The notes: generated by a model not told the origin, from the sequence alone. 64,000 bases of DNA from Acidobacteriota bacterium (GCA_018269075.1 JAFDVJ010000004.1:1-64000); one strand, 5' to 3'; numbered from the stretch's first letter, positions 44,529 to 56,137 are shown. Program-made: numbers and translations.

Positions 44529-45053
44529 ATGAATATTGAAACCACGGCAACAGCCACCAAAACCGATGTCAAAAATCATCACGGCGGAAAATTCCTGAGC
44601 TTTTTTCTGAAACAGGAAGAATACGGGATCGAAATTTTGAAAGTCCAGGAAATCATCGGCATCCTGCCGATCACCCGTGTCCCGCGGACGCCCGAATTCG
44701 TCAAGGGCGTCATCAATCTGCGCGGCAAGATCATTCCGGTGACCGATCTGCGGAGCAAATTCGGGATGGAAGAACGCGAGGAAACGACCGAAACCTGCAT
44801 CATCGTCGTCCAGACCAACGGTCTCGAGATCGGCGTCATCGTCGACAAGGTCTCGGAAGTTCTCGACATCACCGACAAGGAAATCGAAGACGTGCCGACC
44901 TTCGGCACCGACGTCAGCACCGATTACCTGCTCGGCATCGGCAACACCAACGGCCGCGTCCGTCTGCTGCTCGACATCGAGCGCATTCTGACGGCGCAGG
45001 AGGTCGTTCAGATGCAGGAAATTACGGCCACGAGCGAGGCTTTCGCCGGCTGA
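44529..45053 (+). CDS. cheW: Chemotaxis coupling protein CheW
   Basis: 174 aa. FLKQEEYGIEILKVQEIIGI, ITRVPRTPEFVKGVINLRGKI, PVTDLRSKFGM and VDKVSEVLDI are the CheW blocks. Links CheA to receptors. Clear AGGAG before the ATG. Last recognised member of the sigma-28-driven operon; a beta-barrel-like ORF follows after 56 nt. Confidence 0.97.
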   Translation: MNIETTATATKTDVKNHHGGKFLSFFLKQEEYGIEILKVQEIIGILPITRVPRTPEFVKGVINLRGKIIPVTDLRSKFGMEEREETTETCIIVVQTNGLEIGVIVDKVSEVLDITDKEIEDVPTFGTDVSTDYLLGIGNTNGRVRLLLDIERILTAQEVVQMQEITATSEAFAG

Positions 45054-45109
45054 TCGCGGCAAAACCGGACGAGAAGAGGGGGGGAAATCCAACATCGATA
45101 CATAAAATT

Positions 45110-45814
45110 ATGAACAGAAAGAACATCATTTTAACCCTGGCCCTCCTGCTTTTCGGCTGGCAGCTTTTATCCGGCCAGACCACGATATCCAACATCCCTT
45201 CGACGGACGTCATCGAACCCCGCAGCTTTTACGGCGAGGTCAATTTCGGCGGCCATTTCTCCAAATACGAGACCGGCGGTTTTCAGACCTACGGCGTCAA
45301 ATCCCTCTACGGTTTGACCCGCAACGTCGAGATCGGAGCCAATTTCACGTACACCCGCAACGGCGCCGATTCGCCCGTCGAATTCGGGCCGAACGTCAAA
45401 TGGAAAGCCTTCCAAAACGAAAAACACAAGGTCGCCGTCACCGGCGGCTTGATGGCTTTCATTCCGGTCCGGGCCGCCGAAGGCAGCCGTCCGATCGCGA
45501 TGGTCTACGCCAACGCCAGCAAGGGCTTCGATTTCGCAAAGGGCTTTCGCCTGACGGGCGGCTTCTACCAGCTCGTCGGCGCCAAAGCCGGCAGCGGCAA
45601 CCGGAAGGGCGCGATCCTCGGATACGAACAAACAGTCTATAAAAAAATCAGTTTCTTCGCCGACTGGACGAGCGGCAAAAACCGTTTCGGCTATGCGGCC
45701 GCCGGTTTGAGCATACCGCTGTCGAAGAGAAACATCATTTACGCGGGCTACAATTTCGGCAACGGCGGCCGCGGCAACAACTGGTTCAACATCACCTTCG
45801 GTCGATTCTTTTGA
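45110..45814 (+). CDS. Putative outer-membrane beta-barrel protein
   Basis: 234 aa with signal peptide (IILTLALLLFGWQLLSG, cut before QTT). The mature part alternates polar and aromatic/hydrophobic residues in short strands (FYGEVNFGGHFSKYE, VEIGANFTYTRNG, ISFFADWTSGKNRFGYAAAG, IIYAGYNFGNGG) and ends in Phe, the features of a small outer-membrane barrel of about 10-12 strands. I do not recognise a named family. It stands between cheW and a chemoreceptor gene, so it may belong to the chemotaxis operon, but no receptor or transport role can be read from the sequence. Confidence 0.7.
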   Translation: MNRKNIILTLALLLFGWQLLSGQTTISNIPSTDVIEPRSFYGEVNFGGHFSKYETGGFQTYGVKSLYGLTRNVEIGANFTYTRNGADSPVEFGPNVKWKAFQNEKHKVAVTGGLMAFIPVRAAEGSRPIAMVYANASKGFDFAKGFRLTGGFYQLVGAKAGSGNRKGAILGYEQTVYKKISFFADWTSGKNRFGYAAAGLSIPLSKRNIIYAGYNFGNGGRGNNWFNITFGRFF

Positions 45815-45838
45815 TGATTACCGGGTTTATTTCAGGCG

Positions 45839-45855
45839 GGAACGGTTTCCGTTCC
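45839..45855 (+). other. Short hairpin upstream of chemoreceptor gene
   Basis: GGAACGG, TTT loop, CCGTTCC. No T tract follows, so a simple intrinsic terminator is not supported; it may be an operator or an RNA 3' structure for the barrel gene. Confidence 0.4.
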
Positions 45856-45918
45856 ATTGGAAACTCCCAACCGATCATTTTTCAATAATTTATCGATTAG
45901 AAATCGAACGAGGTCACA

Positions 45919-48087
45919 ATGAATTTCATCAAGAATATTTCCATCAAACACAAGATCTTTCTCCTGATCTGCATTTTTATGACCGGTTTTTTCGTGTACG
46001 GTCTGATCGCCTTCTTGGAACTTAATACATATAAGGTCGAGGGCAATTATTATCACGAAATCACCGAGGGGATGACCCTCCAGTCCGATACCGAGGCGCC
46101 GGCGCTGAATCTGCTGAGCGCGGACTATTACATCGAACAGCTCGAGGGCGAAAAGGATTCGGCGAAAATTCAGCAGCTCATCAAAAACTATGAAACCGCC
46201 AAAAAGGATTACCTCGAGGCCCACGACAAGTGGAACAAGGAACTGCCCGAAGGACGGGTCAAGAAACTGCTGATCGACGAGGGCGGCAAGCTCGGCGATG
46301 AATTTTTCAAGGCCGCCGACGGCGAGTTCATCCCCGCCGTCCAGAGCGGAAACGTCGACAAAGCCCAGAAGATCTCGGACGAGGTTCTCAATCCGAAGGC
46401 CACGCGGAGTCTCGAAATAACCGAGGAATCCGACAAGCTGATCGAAGAGGCCAACACCGCGCTCGAGCAAAAAGTCTCGAGCGGCGTCAATTTCGGCACG
46501 ATGGTGCTGATCACGCTGGCCGTCGTCCTCGGCGCGTTCGTCGCCTTTCTCGGCTGGTTCATCGCGAAGACGATCAACGACCCGCTGAAGCTGGTGGTCG
46601 AAAAAATCCAGGGGATTTCCGAGGGCGACACCCACCAGGTTCTGGAATATCAGTCGCGCGACGAAATCGGCGTGCTGGCCGATGCTTTCCGCAGTCTGAA
46701 CGGTTACATCCGCGACGTCGCCGGAGCGGTCGATTCGCTCGGCAAGGGCGATTTGAACGTCACGATCGCGGCCCGCTCCGACAAGGATCTGTTGTCGCAA
46801 AACGTCGTCCGTTCGGTCGATTCCCTCAAACAGATCATCGCCGAAACGAACCGCCTGATCGAGGCCGCTCAGCAGGGCAACCTCGGCCGGCGCGGCGACG
46901 CCGCGCAGTTTCGCGGCGCTTACGCCGAGCTGGTCGGCGGCGTCAATTCGATGATGGACGCGGTCGCCCGGCCGATCACCGAAGCGGCCGACGTTCTCGA
47001 CCGGATCGCCAATCGCGATCTGACCGCGCAGATGCAGGGCGAATATAAGGGCGATTTCGCGAAAATCAAAGCCTCGCTGAACAAAGCGACCGAAAATCTG
47101 GACGACGGCTTTCAGCAGATCGCCGTCAGCAGCGAACAGGTGGCATCGGCCGCCGGGCAGATCAGCGCGGGCAGCCAGAATCTCGCGCAGAGCGCCTCGG
47201 AGCAGGCTTCGACGCTCGAAGAGGTGGCCAGCAACATCCAGGAGATTTCTTCGATGTCGCGGCAGAACGAAACGAACTCGAAAGAGGCCCGTTCCCTCTC
47301 CGACGATGCCCGCAGCACGACCAAACGCGGAATGGCGAGTATGCAGAAGCTCTCCGAAGCCGTCGAGCGGATCAAGACCTCGTCGGATTCGACCGCCAAG
47401 ATCGTCAAGACGATCGAGGAGATCGCCTTCCAGACGAATCTGCTCGCCTTGAACGCGGCCGTCGAAGCGGCCCGCGCCGGCGACGCCGGCAAGGGCTTCG
47501 CGGTCGTCGCCGAAGAGGTCCGCAACCTCGCGATGCGCTCGGCCGAAGCCGCCAAGAACACGGCGCAGCTGATCGACGAGGCCGTCACGAATACCAACGA
47601 GGGAGTCCTGCTCAACACCGAAGTGCTTCAGAACTTCGAGGAAATCCACGGCCAGATCGAAAAGGTCTCGGTCGTCATTTCGGAAATCGCGGCGGCTTCG
47701 GAGCTCCAGAATCAGGGAGTTTCGCAGATCAATGTCGCGGTCGAACAGATGAACGACGTCACGCAGCAGGCGGCGGCCAACTCCGAGGAATCGGCGAGCG
47801 CGGCCGAACAGCTCTCCAGCCAGTCGCAGGAGATGCTCGGGCTGATCGAAACCTACAATCTGACCGGCAAATTCGTCAAGACCCGGACCGAGTACAAACC
47901 CTCGCGAAACGGTCATTTTCATAAAAAAGCCGCGGATTCGAGGGCCGCTTCGACACTTGCTCTGACCGGCGCCTCCAAAACGGTGAAACCTGTCCGGAAG
48001 CCGGCGAAAACCGCCGTTGCGAACTTCGATCCGGAAGACTTTATTCCTTTTGACGACCTGAGCGATACCGTCCTGAAGGAGTTTTGA
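45919..48087 (+). CDS. Methyl-accepting chemotaxis protein, transmembrane
   Basis: 722 aa. Membrane helices at about 13-34 and 191-217 enclose a periplasmic region of about 155 residues predicted as a helical bundle. After TM2 come HAMP-like repeats ([17 protein letters not shown], then [12 protein letters not shown] and [14 protein letters not shown]), suggesting a poly-HAMP array, then the signalling domain with the hairpin tip [20 protein letters not shown] in two blocks. The C terminus ends [17 protein letters not shown], a tail shared with neighbours. Ribosome site GAGGT before ATG. First of five receptors in a row. Confidence 0.96.
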   Translation: MNFIKNISIKHKIFLLICIFMTGFFVYGLIAFLELNTYKVEGNYYHEITEGMTLQSDTEAPALNLLSADYYIEQLEGEKDSAKIQQLIKNYETAKKDYLEAHDKWNKELPEGRVKKLLIDEGGKLGDEFFKAADGEFIPAVQSGNVDKAQKISDEVLNPKATRSLEITEESDKLIEEANTALEQKVSSGVNFGTMVLITLAVVLGAFVAFLGWFIAKTINDPLKLVVEKIQGISEGDTHQVLEYQSRDEIGVLADAFRSLNGYIRDVAGAVDSLGKGDLNVTIAARSDKDLLSQNVVRSVDSLKQIIAETNRLIEAAQQGNLGRRGDAAQFRGAYAELVGGVNSMMDAVARPITEAADVLDRIANRDLTAQMQGEYKGDFAKIKASLNKATENLDDGFQQIAVSSEQVASAAGQISAGSQNLAQSASEQASTLEEVASNIQEISSMSRQNETNSKEARSLSDDARSTTKRGMASMQKLSEAVERIKTSSDSTAKIVKTIEEIAFQTNLLALNAAVEAARAGDAGKGFAVVAEEVRNLAMRSAEAAKNTAQLIDEAVTNTNEGVLLNTEVLQNFEEIHGQIEKVSVVISEIAAASELQNQGVSQINVAVEQMNDVTQQAAANSEESASAAEQLSSQSQEMLGLIETYNLTGKFVKTRTEYKPSRNGHFHKKAADSRAASTLALTGASKTVKPVRKPAKTAVANFDPEDFIPFDDLSDTVLKEF

Positions 48088-48092
48088 TCGTT

Positions 48093-48130
48093 CGGCAAAA
48101 GGCATCCGAGTAATGTCTTTTGCCGATTTT
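48093..48130 (+). terminator. Intrinsic terminator after the first chemoreceptor
   Basis: CGGCAAAAGGCAT (48093-48105) pairs with ATGTCTTTTGCCG (48113-48125), 13 bp with one G-U, followed by ATTTT. The following receptor therefore may need its own promoter, which I could not identify. Confidence 0.8.
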
Positions 48131-48157
48131 AACAGCTTATAACCCAAAGAGGTCAAC

Positions 48158-50302
48158 ATGAATTTCTTCAATAACTTAAAGGTAAAATACAAACTGTTCG
48201 CGCTGGTCGGCATCGCCGTCATCGGATTTACCCTGATCGGACTGAACGCCTACCGGACGATGGTCAAAGTCGAGGTCAACGGACAATTGTACAACGACAT
48301 CATCCAGCAGAAAGATCTGCTCGCCGACGTCCTGCCGCCGCCCGAATATCTGATCGAAACCTATCTGACGGCGCTTCAGATTTCGAACACGGCGAACACG
48401 GCCGAGATCCCGACGCTGATCGACCAGACCAAAAAACTGCGCAAGGACTACACGGATCGCCACGAATACTGGGACAAAGAACTGACCGATTCGCAGCTCA
48501 GAGAACTGTTTCTGAAAAAATCCTACGAACCGGCGATGGAATTTTTCGACATCCTCGAAAAAGATTTCATCCCGGCCATCCAGCGCGGCGACCAGGCGAA
48601 AGCCCGCGAGATCGCCGACGGTCCGCTGAAAAAGAAATACAATCTGCACCGGGCCGCCGTTGACGACGTCGTCAAACTGACCACCCAGAACAGTCTCGAA
48701 AAGGAAAAAGAGGCCGCCGGCATCATTTTCTCGAGCAATTTCTGGCTGATCGGCATCGGGCTCATCATCACCGTCATTTTTATGGCGGTCGGCTGGCTCA
48801 TCTCGAACCTGATCTCGCGGCCGATCGGCGAGATTTCCACCAAACTCGAAGCGATTTCCCACGGCGACATCGAGCAGAGCTTCCATTACGAGGGCACCGA
48901 CGAGATCGGCCGGCTCGCCGAGTCGTTCAAATCGATCACCGGTTATATTCGCGGAATCGCCGATGCCGCCAATGCGCTGGCCGCCGGCGATATCTCTCGG
49001 AAGGTCGATGTCCGCTCCGACCGCGACACGCTATCGAAAAGCCTCAACGGGGCCGTCGATTCATTGCAGAAGCTGATCGCCGAGACCGAACAACTGAATT
49101 CCGAGGCGCTCAAGGGCAACATCAACGTCCGCAGCAATTCCAGCCGTTTTTCGGGTTCCTACGCCCAGCTTTTGTCCGGGATCAACCAGCTCCTCGACGC
49201 GATTGCCGAGCCGATCAACGAGGCTTCGGGATGTCTCCAGAAAGTCGCCCGGCGCGATCTGACCGCCCAGATGCAGGGCGCTTATCAGGGCGAATTCGCC
49301 AAGATCAAGGAATCTCTCAACTCGGCGCTCGCCAATCTCGATGAGGGAATGATCCAGATCTCCGAAGGCGCGGAACAGGTCGCGGTCGCCGCCGGCCAGA
49401 TCAGTCAGGGCAGCCAGTCGCTCGCGCAGGGCGCTTCGGAACAGGCCTCGACGCTCGAGGAAGTTTCCGCCAACCTGCAGGAGATCTCGGCGATGACCAA
49501 ACAGAACGCGGCCAATTCGCAGGAAGCCCGCTCGCTCTCGTCAGCCGCCCACAAGGCCACCGAGGAAGGTCTGGCCAATATGAGCCGCCTGAACACGGCG
49601 GTCGAACGGATCAAACACTCGTCGGATTCGACGGTCAAGATCGTCAAAACCATCGAGGAGATCGCCTTCCAGACGAATCTGCTCGCCTTGAACGCGGCCG
49701 TCGAAGCGGCCCGCGCCGGCGACGCCGGCAAGGGCTTCGCGGTCGTCGCCGAAGAGGTCCGCAACCTCGCGATGCGCTCGGCCGAAGCCGCCAAGAACAC
49801 GGCGCAGCTGATCGAGGAATCGGTGCAGAACACGATGGACGGCGTCGTCATCCACAGCGACGTTTCAAAGAATCTCGGTCAGATTATGACCCAGATCGAG
49901 AAAATGGCGGCCGTCAACGCGGAAATCGCGGCGGCAACCGAACAGCAGAGCGACGGGGTTCAGCAGATCAGCGCGGCCTTCGAGCAGATGAACATCGTCA
50001 CGCAGCAGGCGGCGGCCAACTCCGAGGAATCGGCGAGCGCGGCCGAAGAGCTCTCCGGCCAGTCGCAGCAGATGCTCGGCCTGATCGGCAGCTTTTCGAT
50101 CAGCCACAAGCCCGGCGGCGCTCAGCCGGCGTTCAAACGGAGCGCTCCGGCCCCGATGAAATTCGCGTCGCCCCGCAACGGTGCCGAACTGTTAAGCAAA
50201 CCCGTCCGCAAAAAACCGGCCCGCAGCCTGAGTCTCGATTTCGAAGCCGAAAGCCTGATTCCCTTCGACAGCGACTCGATCACGGTTTTGAAGGACTTTT
50301 AA
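48158..50302 (+). CDS. Methyl-accepting chemotaxis protein, transmembrane
   Basis: 714 aa. TM1 at about 15-33 ([18 protein letters not shown]), TM2 at about 193-214 ([20 protein letters not shown]), with a helical sensor between. HAMP after TM2 ([20 protein letters not shown]) and further HAMP-like segments ([28 protein letters not shown]), then the signalling domain. C terminus: [17 protein letters not shown]. The leader AAGAGGTCAACATG is nearly identical to those of its two neighbours. It is a paralogue of the first receptor, identical in DNA over 164 nt at the hairpin tip. Confidence 0.96.
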   Translation: MNFFNNLKVKYKLFALVGIAVIGFTLIGLNAYRTMVKVEVNGQLYNDIIQQKDLLADVLPPPEYLIETYLTALQISNTANTAEIPTLIDQTKKLRKDYTDRHEYWDKELTDSQLRELFLKKSYEPAMEFFDILEKDFIPAIQRGDQAKAREIADGPLKKKYNLHRAAVDDVVKLTTQNSLEKEKEAAGIIFSSNFWLIGIGLIITVIFMAVGWLISNLISRPIGEISTKLEAISHGDIEQSFHYEGTDEIGRLAESFKSITGYIRGIADAANALAAGDISRKVDVRSDRDTLSKSLNGAVDSLQKLIAETEQLNSEALKGNINVRSNSSRFSGSYAQLLSGINQLLDAIAEPINEASGCLQKVARRDLTAQMQGAYQGEFAKIKESLNSALANLDEGMIQISEGAEQVAVAAGQISQGSQSLAQGASEQASTLEEVSANLQEISAMTKQNAANSQEARSLSSAAHKATEEGLANMSRLNTAVERIKHSSDSTVKIVKTIEEIAFQTNLLALNAAVEAARAGDAGKGFAVVAEEVRNLAMRSAEAAKNTAQLIEESVQNTMDGVVIHSDVSKNLGQIMTQIEKMAAVNAEIAAATEQQSDGVQQISAAFEQMNIVTQQAAANSEESASAAEELSGQSQQMLGLIGSFSISHKPGGAQPAFKRSAPAPMKFASPRNGAELLSKPVRKKPARSLSLDFEAESLIPFDSDSITVLKDF

Positions 50303-50367
50303 GAACTCTCCCACCTTCTCCCCAACTCTCACTTCCCTTTTCCAGTTTTATCATTCAAGAGGTCCAC

Positions 50368-52521
50368 ATGGTATTTTTGACAAACCTTTCCATATCAAAA
50401 AAAATTGCCCTCCTTGCGGGCATCACTCTGGGCGCCCTCGTCACGATCGGCGTCGTTTCTTACTGGATCATCACCCAGTTATCCAAGGACATCGACGATC
50501 TGAGCACGGTTCAGATCGTGGCGCTTCACGAAACGATGGAAGCCGATATGCTGCACGACGGCCTGCGGTCGGTCGTGCTGCGGTCGATCATCGCGACGCA
50601 AAATAAAAACGAAGAAGAAAAAGAGGAATGCGCCGCCGAAATCAAGGACTTTTCCGACCGCTTTAACGAATCTCTGAGCAAGCTCAACCAGCTGCCGCTC
50701 GATCCGACCACCAAAAAAGTCGTCGAGGAAACTTTTCCCGAGCTCCAGAAATATCTGCAAAAGGCGGGCGAAATCACCGGCCTCGCCCTTGCCGGACAGA
50801 CCGACAAGGCGCTGGCCGAGCTGCCCAAATTTCAGGAATCGTTCAAGATCCTCGAAAAGCGGCTCGACACTCTCAACAACCTGATCGAAGCCACTTCTCG
50901 CAAAAGCCGCGACAAAAGCGCTTACGAGGTCGGGCTGGCGAAAGCGACGGTGCTCGTCGGCAGCCTGCTCAGCTTCGCGGTGGCGCTCGCCCTCAGCATT
51001 TTTGTCGGCAATTCGATAGTGATGCGGCTGCGATGCCTGTCGGAAATCGTCGGCACGCTGTCGGCCAAAAACATCGAGGATAAAATCGACTGCGACGCCG
51101 GCGACGAGATCGGCGTCGTGACCCGCGCGTTTCGCGACGCCTACCGGTATCTGGGCCGGATCGCCGACGCGGCCGAAGGACTCAGCCGCGGAAATTTCGA
51201 CGTCCAGCTCGAAGCCCGTTCGGAGCACGATATGCTTTCGCGCAATTTTCTGGTCGTGACGAAAACGCTTCAGAATCTGGTCAGCGAAACGACCGCGCTG
51301 ACGACCGGCGCGCAGTCCGGCGACCTCAGCTGCCGGGGCAACAGCGAGCCGTTTCAGGGCGGCTATCGCGAGCTGATCGAGAACATCAACCTCACGCTCA
51401 ATTCAATTTCCTCGCCGATCAACGAAGCCGCCGAGGTGCTCGACAAGCTCGCCGGCCGCGATCTGACGGCGCGGATGGAAGGCGAATATAAAGGCGATTT
51501 CGCCAAGATCAAGACTTCCGTCAACCTCGCCTCGGAAAACCTCAAGGAAGGTTTCGAGCATATCGCGAACAGCGCCGACCAGGTGGCTTCGGCCGCCGAA
51601 CAGATCAGCGAGGGCAGCCAGGAGCTTGCGCAGGGCGCGTCCGAACAGGCCTCGTCGCTCGAAGAAGTGTCGAGCAACCTCCACGAGATCTCGTCGATGA
51701 CCCGGCAGAACGCGACCAATTCGGACGAGGCCCGCGAGCTCTCGACGCTCGCGCTCGGCACGGCCGAAACCGGTATGAAGAATATGCGGCTGCTCAATCA
51801 GGCCGTCGAGCGGATCAAGACCTCGTCGGATTCGACCGCCAAGATCGTCAAGACGATCGAGGAGATCGCCTTCCAGACAAATCTGCTCGCCTTGAACGCG
51901 GCCGTCGAAGCGGCCCGCGCCGGCGACGCCGGCAAGGGCTTCGCGGTCGTCGCCGAAGAGGTCCGCAACCTCGCGATGCGCTCGGCCGAAGCCGCCCGCA
52001 ACAGCGCCTCGATGATCTACGAGGCCGTCGCCAACACCACCGAAGGCGTCGAGCTCAACGCGAAGGTCTTTCAAAATCTGCAGGAGATCAACGACCAGAT
52101 CGACCGGGTCAGCTCGGTCATCTCGGAGATCGCCCTCGCCACCAACCAGCAGAGCCAGGGCATCGAGCAGATCAACACGGCCGTCGAAAATATGAATCTG
52201 GTGACCCAGAACATCGCCGCCAACTCCGAGGAATCGGCGAGTTCGGCCGAGGAGCTGGCGAGCCAGTCGCAGGAGATGATGGGCCTCATCAACACCTACA
52301 AACTTGAGCGGAGAAAGGCCTCGAAGGCAAGGATTCCGGTGAGAAAATCCGCGCCGAAGACGGTCGCCGGTTTCGGCGGGCCGGCCGTCGCCGTCAGACC
52401 GGCCGAGGGGCTGATGACCTCATCGAACGGGACATCGAAGAACGGCTCCGCGCCGCCCGCCGACGGACGACAGCTGATTCCCTTCGACGATTTCGACGAT
52501 CAGGTTCTCGGAAAATTTTGA
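50368..52521 (+). CDS. Methyl-accepting chemotaxis protein, transmembrane
   Basis: 717 aa. TM1 at about 10-33 ([22 protein letters not shown]), TM2 at about 192-216 ([21 protein letters not shown]). The sensor region between is a helical bundle of the 4HB type ([18 protein letters not shown]). HAMP segments ([45 protein letters not shown]), then the signalling hairpin and the tail [17 protein letters not shown]. Ribosome site AAGAGGT. Sensor region is unlike those of the two upstream paralogues, so it probably has another ligand. Confidence 0.96.
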   Translation: MVFLTNLSISKKIALLAGITLGALVTIGVVSYWIITQLSKDIDDLSTVQIVALHETMEADMLHDGLRSVVLRSIIATQNKNEEEKEECAAEIKDFSDRFNESLSKLNQLPLDPTTKKVVEETFPELQKYLQKAGEITGLALAGQTDKALAELPKFQESFKILEKRLDTLNNLIEATSRKSRDKSAYEVGLAKATVLVGSLLSFAVALALSIFVGNSIVMRLRCLSEIVGTLSAKNIEDKIDCDAGDEIGVVTRAFRDAYRYLGRIADAAEGLSRGNFDVQLEARSEHDMLSRNFLVVTKTLQNLVSETTALTTGAQSGDLSCRGNSEPFQGGYRELIENINLTLNSISSPINEAAEVLDKLAGRDLTARMEGEYKGDFAKIKTSVNLASENLKEGFEHIANSADQVASAAEQISEGSQELAQGASEQASSLEEVSSNLHEISSMTRQNATNSDEARELSTLALGTAETGMKNMRLLNQAVERIKTSSDSTAKIVKTIEEIAFQTNLLALNAAVEAARAGDAGKGFAVVAEEVRNLAMRSAEAARNSASMIYEAVANTTEGVELNAKVFQNLQEINDQIDRVSSVISEIALATNQQSQGIEQINTAVENMNLVTQNIAANSEESASSAEELASQSQEMMGLINTYKLERRKASKARIPVRKSAPKTVAGFGGPAVAVRPAEGLMTSSNGTSKNGSAPPADGRQLIPFDDFDDQVLGKF

Positions 52522-52547
52522 ACCGGTCCGCATTTTTCCTTCGCAGT

Positions 52548-52577
52548 GAGCCTCAAACCGTCCGGTTTTTGAGGCTC
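52548..52577 (+). other. Hairpin after third chemoreceptor
   Basis: GAGCCTCAAACCG pairs with CGGTTTTTGAGGCTC (two unpaired T in the right arm). No T tract follows, but the strong stem after the stop codon suggests an RNA 3' end or a Rho-linked stop. Confidence 0.55.
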
Positions 52578-52621
52578 TCCGACAATAAACCGCTGATAAG
52601 AAAAGATTTTGGGTCGGCCCG

Positions 52622-52648
52622 TAATGTTTTGAAAAAAACTGCCGATAA
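52622..52648 (+). promoter_or_regulatory. Sigma-28 promoter of the globin chemoreceptor genes
   Basis: TAATGTTT (52622-52629), 11 nt, GCCGATAA (52641-52648). The -10 is perfect; the -35 has one mismatch. It likely drives both globin receptors and perhaps the cheR-cheB run. Confidence 0.88.
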
Positions 52649-52858
52649 GATGTTGTGGCTACGGCCCGCAACTTGATCTTTAAAGTGAACCGCTTGAGCT
52701 CCGTCTCGTAAAAAAAGCTCAATACGGTCGAATTCAGGAGAACGACATACCCAAGTCTTTCAGAAAAGGACTACAAAATAGATAATCCAAACCCGAGTTT
52801 TCTGTCGACAGACCTAATCATAATTACCTTAATAATTGACTAACAGAGGATCCGAATA

Positions 52859-54532
52859 ATGTTTTTTAAGCGTAACAGAAATTATCAGCCCGGCATCATC
52901 AGCGTTTCCGATCCGGACGTCCGAAAGAAAATTCGATTCCACGGTCTGACGGAAGACGATCTGGGAATAATCAAGAGCTGGTCCGATGTCTGCCGTAACT
53001 CGCTCGACCGGCTGGTCGATAGATTTTACGCCTACGTCCTCGACAACCCCGATACGACGGCGATCCTGCGCCGGCATTCGTCGATCGAGCGGCAGCGGCC
53101 GCTTTTGTCGCGCTACATCCTGACCCTGTTCGACGGCCGGATCGACGACCAGTTCATCGAATACCGCTACACGGTCGGCCGGGTTCACGACCGGATCGAG
53201 CTCGATTCGCACTGGTTCGTCGCGATGTACGAGGTGATCCGGCAGTTTCTCTACGAAGAGATCGAGCGGTCCGGCGCGACGGCGCGCGATTCGCGCCGTT
53301 TTCGCGACGCTCTGAACCGCCTCCTGCAGGTCGATTCCGCCTTCGTGCTGATGTCGCAGGCGGATACTTACAAAGACAAGATCACCAAACTGACGGCCGA
53401 CATTCATCAGAAATTCGACGAGGCCAATAACTTTCTCGACGAAGAAGCCCGCGTCCTCGAAAAAGTTTCGAGCCGCAACCTGACGATCCGGATGGAGGGC
53501 GATTTTATCGGCCGCTACGCCGAAATCAAGTCGATGCTGAACAAAACCATCGACAACCTTTACGGTTCCATCGAACAGATCTCATCCGGCGCCCAGCAGG
53601 TCACCGAAGCTTCGCACGAGATCAGCTCGGCCAGCCAGACACTGGCCCACGGCGCGACCGATCAGGCGGCGACGCTCGAAGAAATGTCCGCCAATTTTCA
53701 GGAGATGGTCCGGCTTTCGAACCGCAACGCCGAAAACGCCCAGATGGCTTTTAAGATGACCGAGTCGGCCTTCCAGAGCACCGAGCGCGGCAACCGCAGT
53801 ATGACCGAATTGTCCGACGCGATGAACCGGATCAAAGCCTCGTCGGACGCGACCGCCAAGATCGTCAAAACGATCGAGGAGATCGCCTTTCAGACGAACC
53901 TGCTCGCACTCAACGCGGCCGTCGAAGCGGCCCGCGCGGGCGACGCCGGCAAGGGCTTCGCGGTCGTCGCCGAAGAGGTCCGCAACCTCGCGATGCGCTC
54001 GGCCGAAGCGGCCAAGAACACGGCGCAGCTGATCGACGAATCGGTCAGCAATACGCAGTCGGGCGTCAAATTCAACCAGCAGGTTCTCGAAAATCTGACC
54101 GAAATCCGCGGCCACGTCGAGAAAGTGAGTCAGATGATGAACGACATTTCGCTCGAATCGAATTCGCAGCATCACACGATCGAACAGATCAGCAACGCGA
54201 TCGAGCAGATCAGCCACGTCACCCAGCAGGTCGCCGCGAGCTCCGAGGAAACCGCCGGTTCGTCCGAAGAACTGGCCGCCCAGTCCGAGGATATGCTCGG
54301 GCTGATCAACAGTTATAACCTCGGGGACGGTTTTAACGCCAACGGCGGAAACATCCGCCGCCGAACGACCCGGCCGGCCGCCCCCAAATATGTCTCCAAA
54401 CCAGTCAATACCCAATCCCCCGGCACGTTCGGTACGAATACTAACAGGAGCGAGAAAAACTCAAACTCAAACGGCGAGTCATTAATTCCGTTTGACGATC
54501 CGGGCGGCGAAAATACCGGGGAATATTTTTAA
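52859..54532 (+). CDS. Globin-coupled chemoreceptor (HemAT-like aerotaxis transducer)
   Basis: 557 aa, soluble, no membrane helix. Residues about 10-175 form a sensor globin: [46 protein letters not shown] and [21 protein letters not shown], in which His110 is the expected heme ligand. A HAMP-like segment ([18 protein letters not shown]) leads into the signalling domain. The tail is [18 protein letters not shown]. Family knowledge: HemAT senses oxygen via heme. The sequence lacks a clear strong ribosome site but has AGAGGAT upstream. Confidence 0.95.
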   Translation: MFFKRNRNYQPGIISVSDPDVRKKIRFHGLTEDDLGIIKSWSDVCRNSLDRLVDRFYAYVLDNPDTTAILRRHSSIERQRPLLSRYILTLFDGRIDDQFIEYRYTVGRVHDRIELDSHWFVAMYEVIRQFLYEEIERSGATARDSRRFRDALNRLLQVDSAFVLMSQADTYKDKITKLTADIHQKFDEANNFLDEEARVLEKVSSRNLTIRMEGDFIGRYAEIKSMLNKTIDNLYGSIEQISSGAQQVTEASHEISSASQTLAHGATDQAATLEEMSANFQEMVRLSNRNAENAQMAFKMTESAFQSTERGNRSMTELSDAMNRIKASSDATAKIVKTIEEIAFQTNLLALNAAVEAARAGDAGKGFAVVAEEVRNLAMRSAEAAKNTAQLIDESVSNTQSGVKFNQQVLENLTEIRGHVEKVSQMMNDISLESNSQHHTIEQISNAIEQISHVTQQVAASSEETAGSSEELAAQSEDMLGLINSYNLGDGFNANGGNIRRRTTRPAAPKYVSKPVNTQSPGTFGTNTNRSEKNSNSNGESLIPFDDPGGENTGEYF

Positions 54533-54578
54533 CCCCAAAACAATCGATTTCGTCCCCCGATTTTGAGCGTCATTATAT

Positions 54579-56132
54579 ATGTTTAACTTTTTCAGGAAAA
54601 ATTTAACTTACCAAAAAGGACAGATTACGGTTACGGACCCGGCGGTCCGTGAAAAACTCGATTTTCATCATTTAACCGAGGATGATCTGGGCATCATCAA
54701 AGCCTGGTCGGAAGTCTGCCGCGGTTCGCTCGACAACCTTGTCGACATCTTTTACGACCACGTCAAAAAAGGCCGCGAAACCAGCCGGATTCTTCAGAAA
54801 TTCACCACCGTCGAGCGCCAGCGGCCGCTGCTGACGCGCTATATCCTGACGATGTTCAACGGCCGCATCGACGACGAATACGTCAGTTATCGGGTTCACG
54901 TCGGCCGGACCCACGACCGGATCGACCTCGATTCGAACTGGTACGTGGCGATGTACGAGGTGATTCGCAACGTCCTCATCGACAGCGTCAGAAAAGCCGG
55001 CGCGACGCGCCGCGATATGATCCTGTTCCGCGATTCGCTGCAGCGTCTGATTCAGGTCGATATCGCCCTCGTGATCACCGCGTTGACCGACTCGCGGCGC
55101 GAAAAGATCGAAAGTTTAGGTGCCGAAAGCGTCCGTAAGTTCAACGAAGCGAAGGCTTTTCTCGATGAGGAAGCGCGCGTCCTGAACCAGGTCTCGCAGC
55201 GCTATCTGACCGAACGGATGGAGGGCAAATTCGAGGGCCAGTACGCCGAGATCCAGAAGACGCTGAATTTCACGATCGATACTTTGTTCGAATCGCTTTC
55301 GCAGATCGCGGTCGGCGCCGAACAGGTCGCGACCGCCTCCGACGAGATCAACAAGGCCAGCCAGTCGCTCGCCCAGGGTTCTTCGGAACAGGCCGCGACG
55401 CTCGAAGAAATGGCCGCCAACTTCCAGGAGATGGTGACGATGTCGACCCGCAACGCGGAAAAAGCCGAAGTCGCCCAGACGCTTACGAAAACCGCCAACA
55501 CGAGCGCCACCAAAGGCGGCAGCAGTATGAGCCAGCTCTCGATGGCGATGGATAAGATCAAGGCCTCGTCGGATTCGACCGCCAAGATCGTCAAAACCAT
55601 CGAGGAGATCGCCTTTCAGACGAACCTGCTCGCACTCAACGCGGCCGTCGAAGCGGCCCGCGCGGGCGACGCCGGCAAGGGCTTCGCGGTCGTCGCCGAA
55701 GAAGTCCGCAACCTCGCAATGCGCTCGGCCGAAGCCGCCAAGAATACGGCGCAGCTGATCGACGAATCGGTCAGCAACACGCAGGAAGGCGTCCGGCTCA
55801 ACGAGGAAGTGCTGCAGAACCTGAACGAGATCCAGACCCAGATTCAAAAGGTCAGCAGTATGGTCGGCGAGATCGCGTTCGATAATTCGATCCAGCAGCA
55901 GAACATCCACCAGATCAACACTTCGATCGACCAGATCAGCATCGTCACGCAGCAGAGCGCGGCCAGCTCCGAGGAAACCGCGAGCGCGGCCGAGGAGCTC
56001 TCCGCCCAGTCCCAGATTATGCTCAATATGGTCGATTCGTTCCATCTCGGGAACGCCAGCCACAATTCATCGGGGCGAGCTTACCGGAATGACCGTTCGT
56101 TCATTCAGGAGCCCGATGAGACATTTCATTAA
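54579..56132 (+). CDS. Globin-coupled chemoreceptor, second copy
   Basis: 517 aa, soluble. Globin sensor at about 10-178 ([52 protein letters not shown]) with proximal His112, followed by a HAMP-like helix pair ([18 protein letters not shown]) and the signalling domain. Clearly a tandem duplicate of the previous gene. It differs at the end: [12 protein letters not shown] replaces the IPFD tail. DETFH resembles the short aromatic end peptides that recruit CheR/CheB. No Shine-Dalgarno is evident before ATG 54579. cheR starts 5 nt after its stop. Confidence 0.95.
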   Translation: MFNFFRKNLTYQKGQITVTDPAVREKLDFHHLTEDDLGIIKAWSEVCRGSLDNLVDIFYDHVKKGRETSRILQKFTTVERQRPLLTRYILTMFNGRIDDEYVSYRVHVGRTHDRIDLDSNWYVAMYEVIRNVLIDSVRKAGATRRDMILFRDSLQRLIQVDIALVITALTDSRREKIESLGAESVRKFNEAKAFLDEEARVLNQVSQRYLTERMEGKFEGQYAEIQKTLNFTIDTLFESLSQIAVGAEQVATASDEINKASQSLAQGSSEQAATLEEMAANFQEMVTMSTRNAEKAEVAQTLTKTANTSATKGGSSMSQLSMAMDKIKASSDSTAKIVKTIEEIAFQTNLLALNAAVEAARAGDAGKGFAVVAEEVRNLAMRSAEAAKNTAQLIDESVSNTQEGVRLNEEVLQNLNEIQTQIQKVSSMVGEIAFDNSIQQQNIHQINTSIDQISIVTQQSAASSEETASAAEELSAQSQIMLNMVDSFHLGNASHNSSGRAYRNDRSFIQEPDETFH

Positions 56133-56137
56133 TCGTG

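Larger units (their letters stand above)
52522..52858. other. Intergenic region before the globin chemoreceptors
   Basis: This 337-bp gap contains a hairpin (52548-52577), a sigma-28 promoter (52622-52648) and a leader of about 205 nt that is AT-rich near the start codon. No ORF is supported. Confidence 0.65.

Noticed and set aside
45892..45899. ATCGATTA as a sigma-28 -10 for the first chemoreceptor
   Set aside because: Only five of eight bases fit and no -35 is found at the right distance.
52592..52599. GCTGATAA 40 bp before the globin receptor promoter
   Set aside because: The matching -35 position reads GGCT, and a better promoter lies just downstream.
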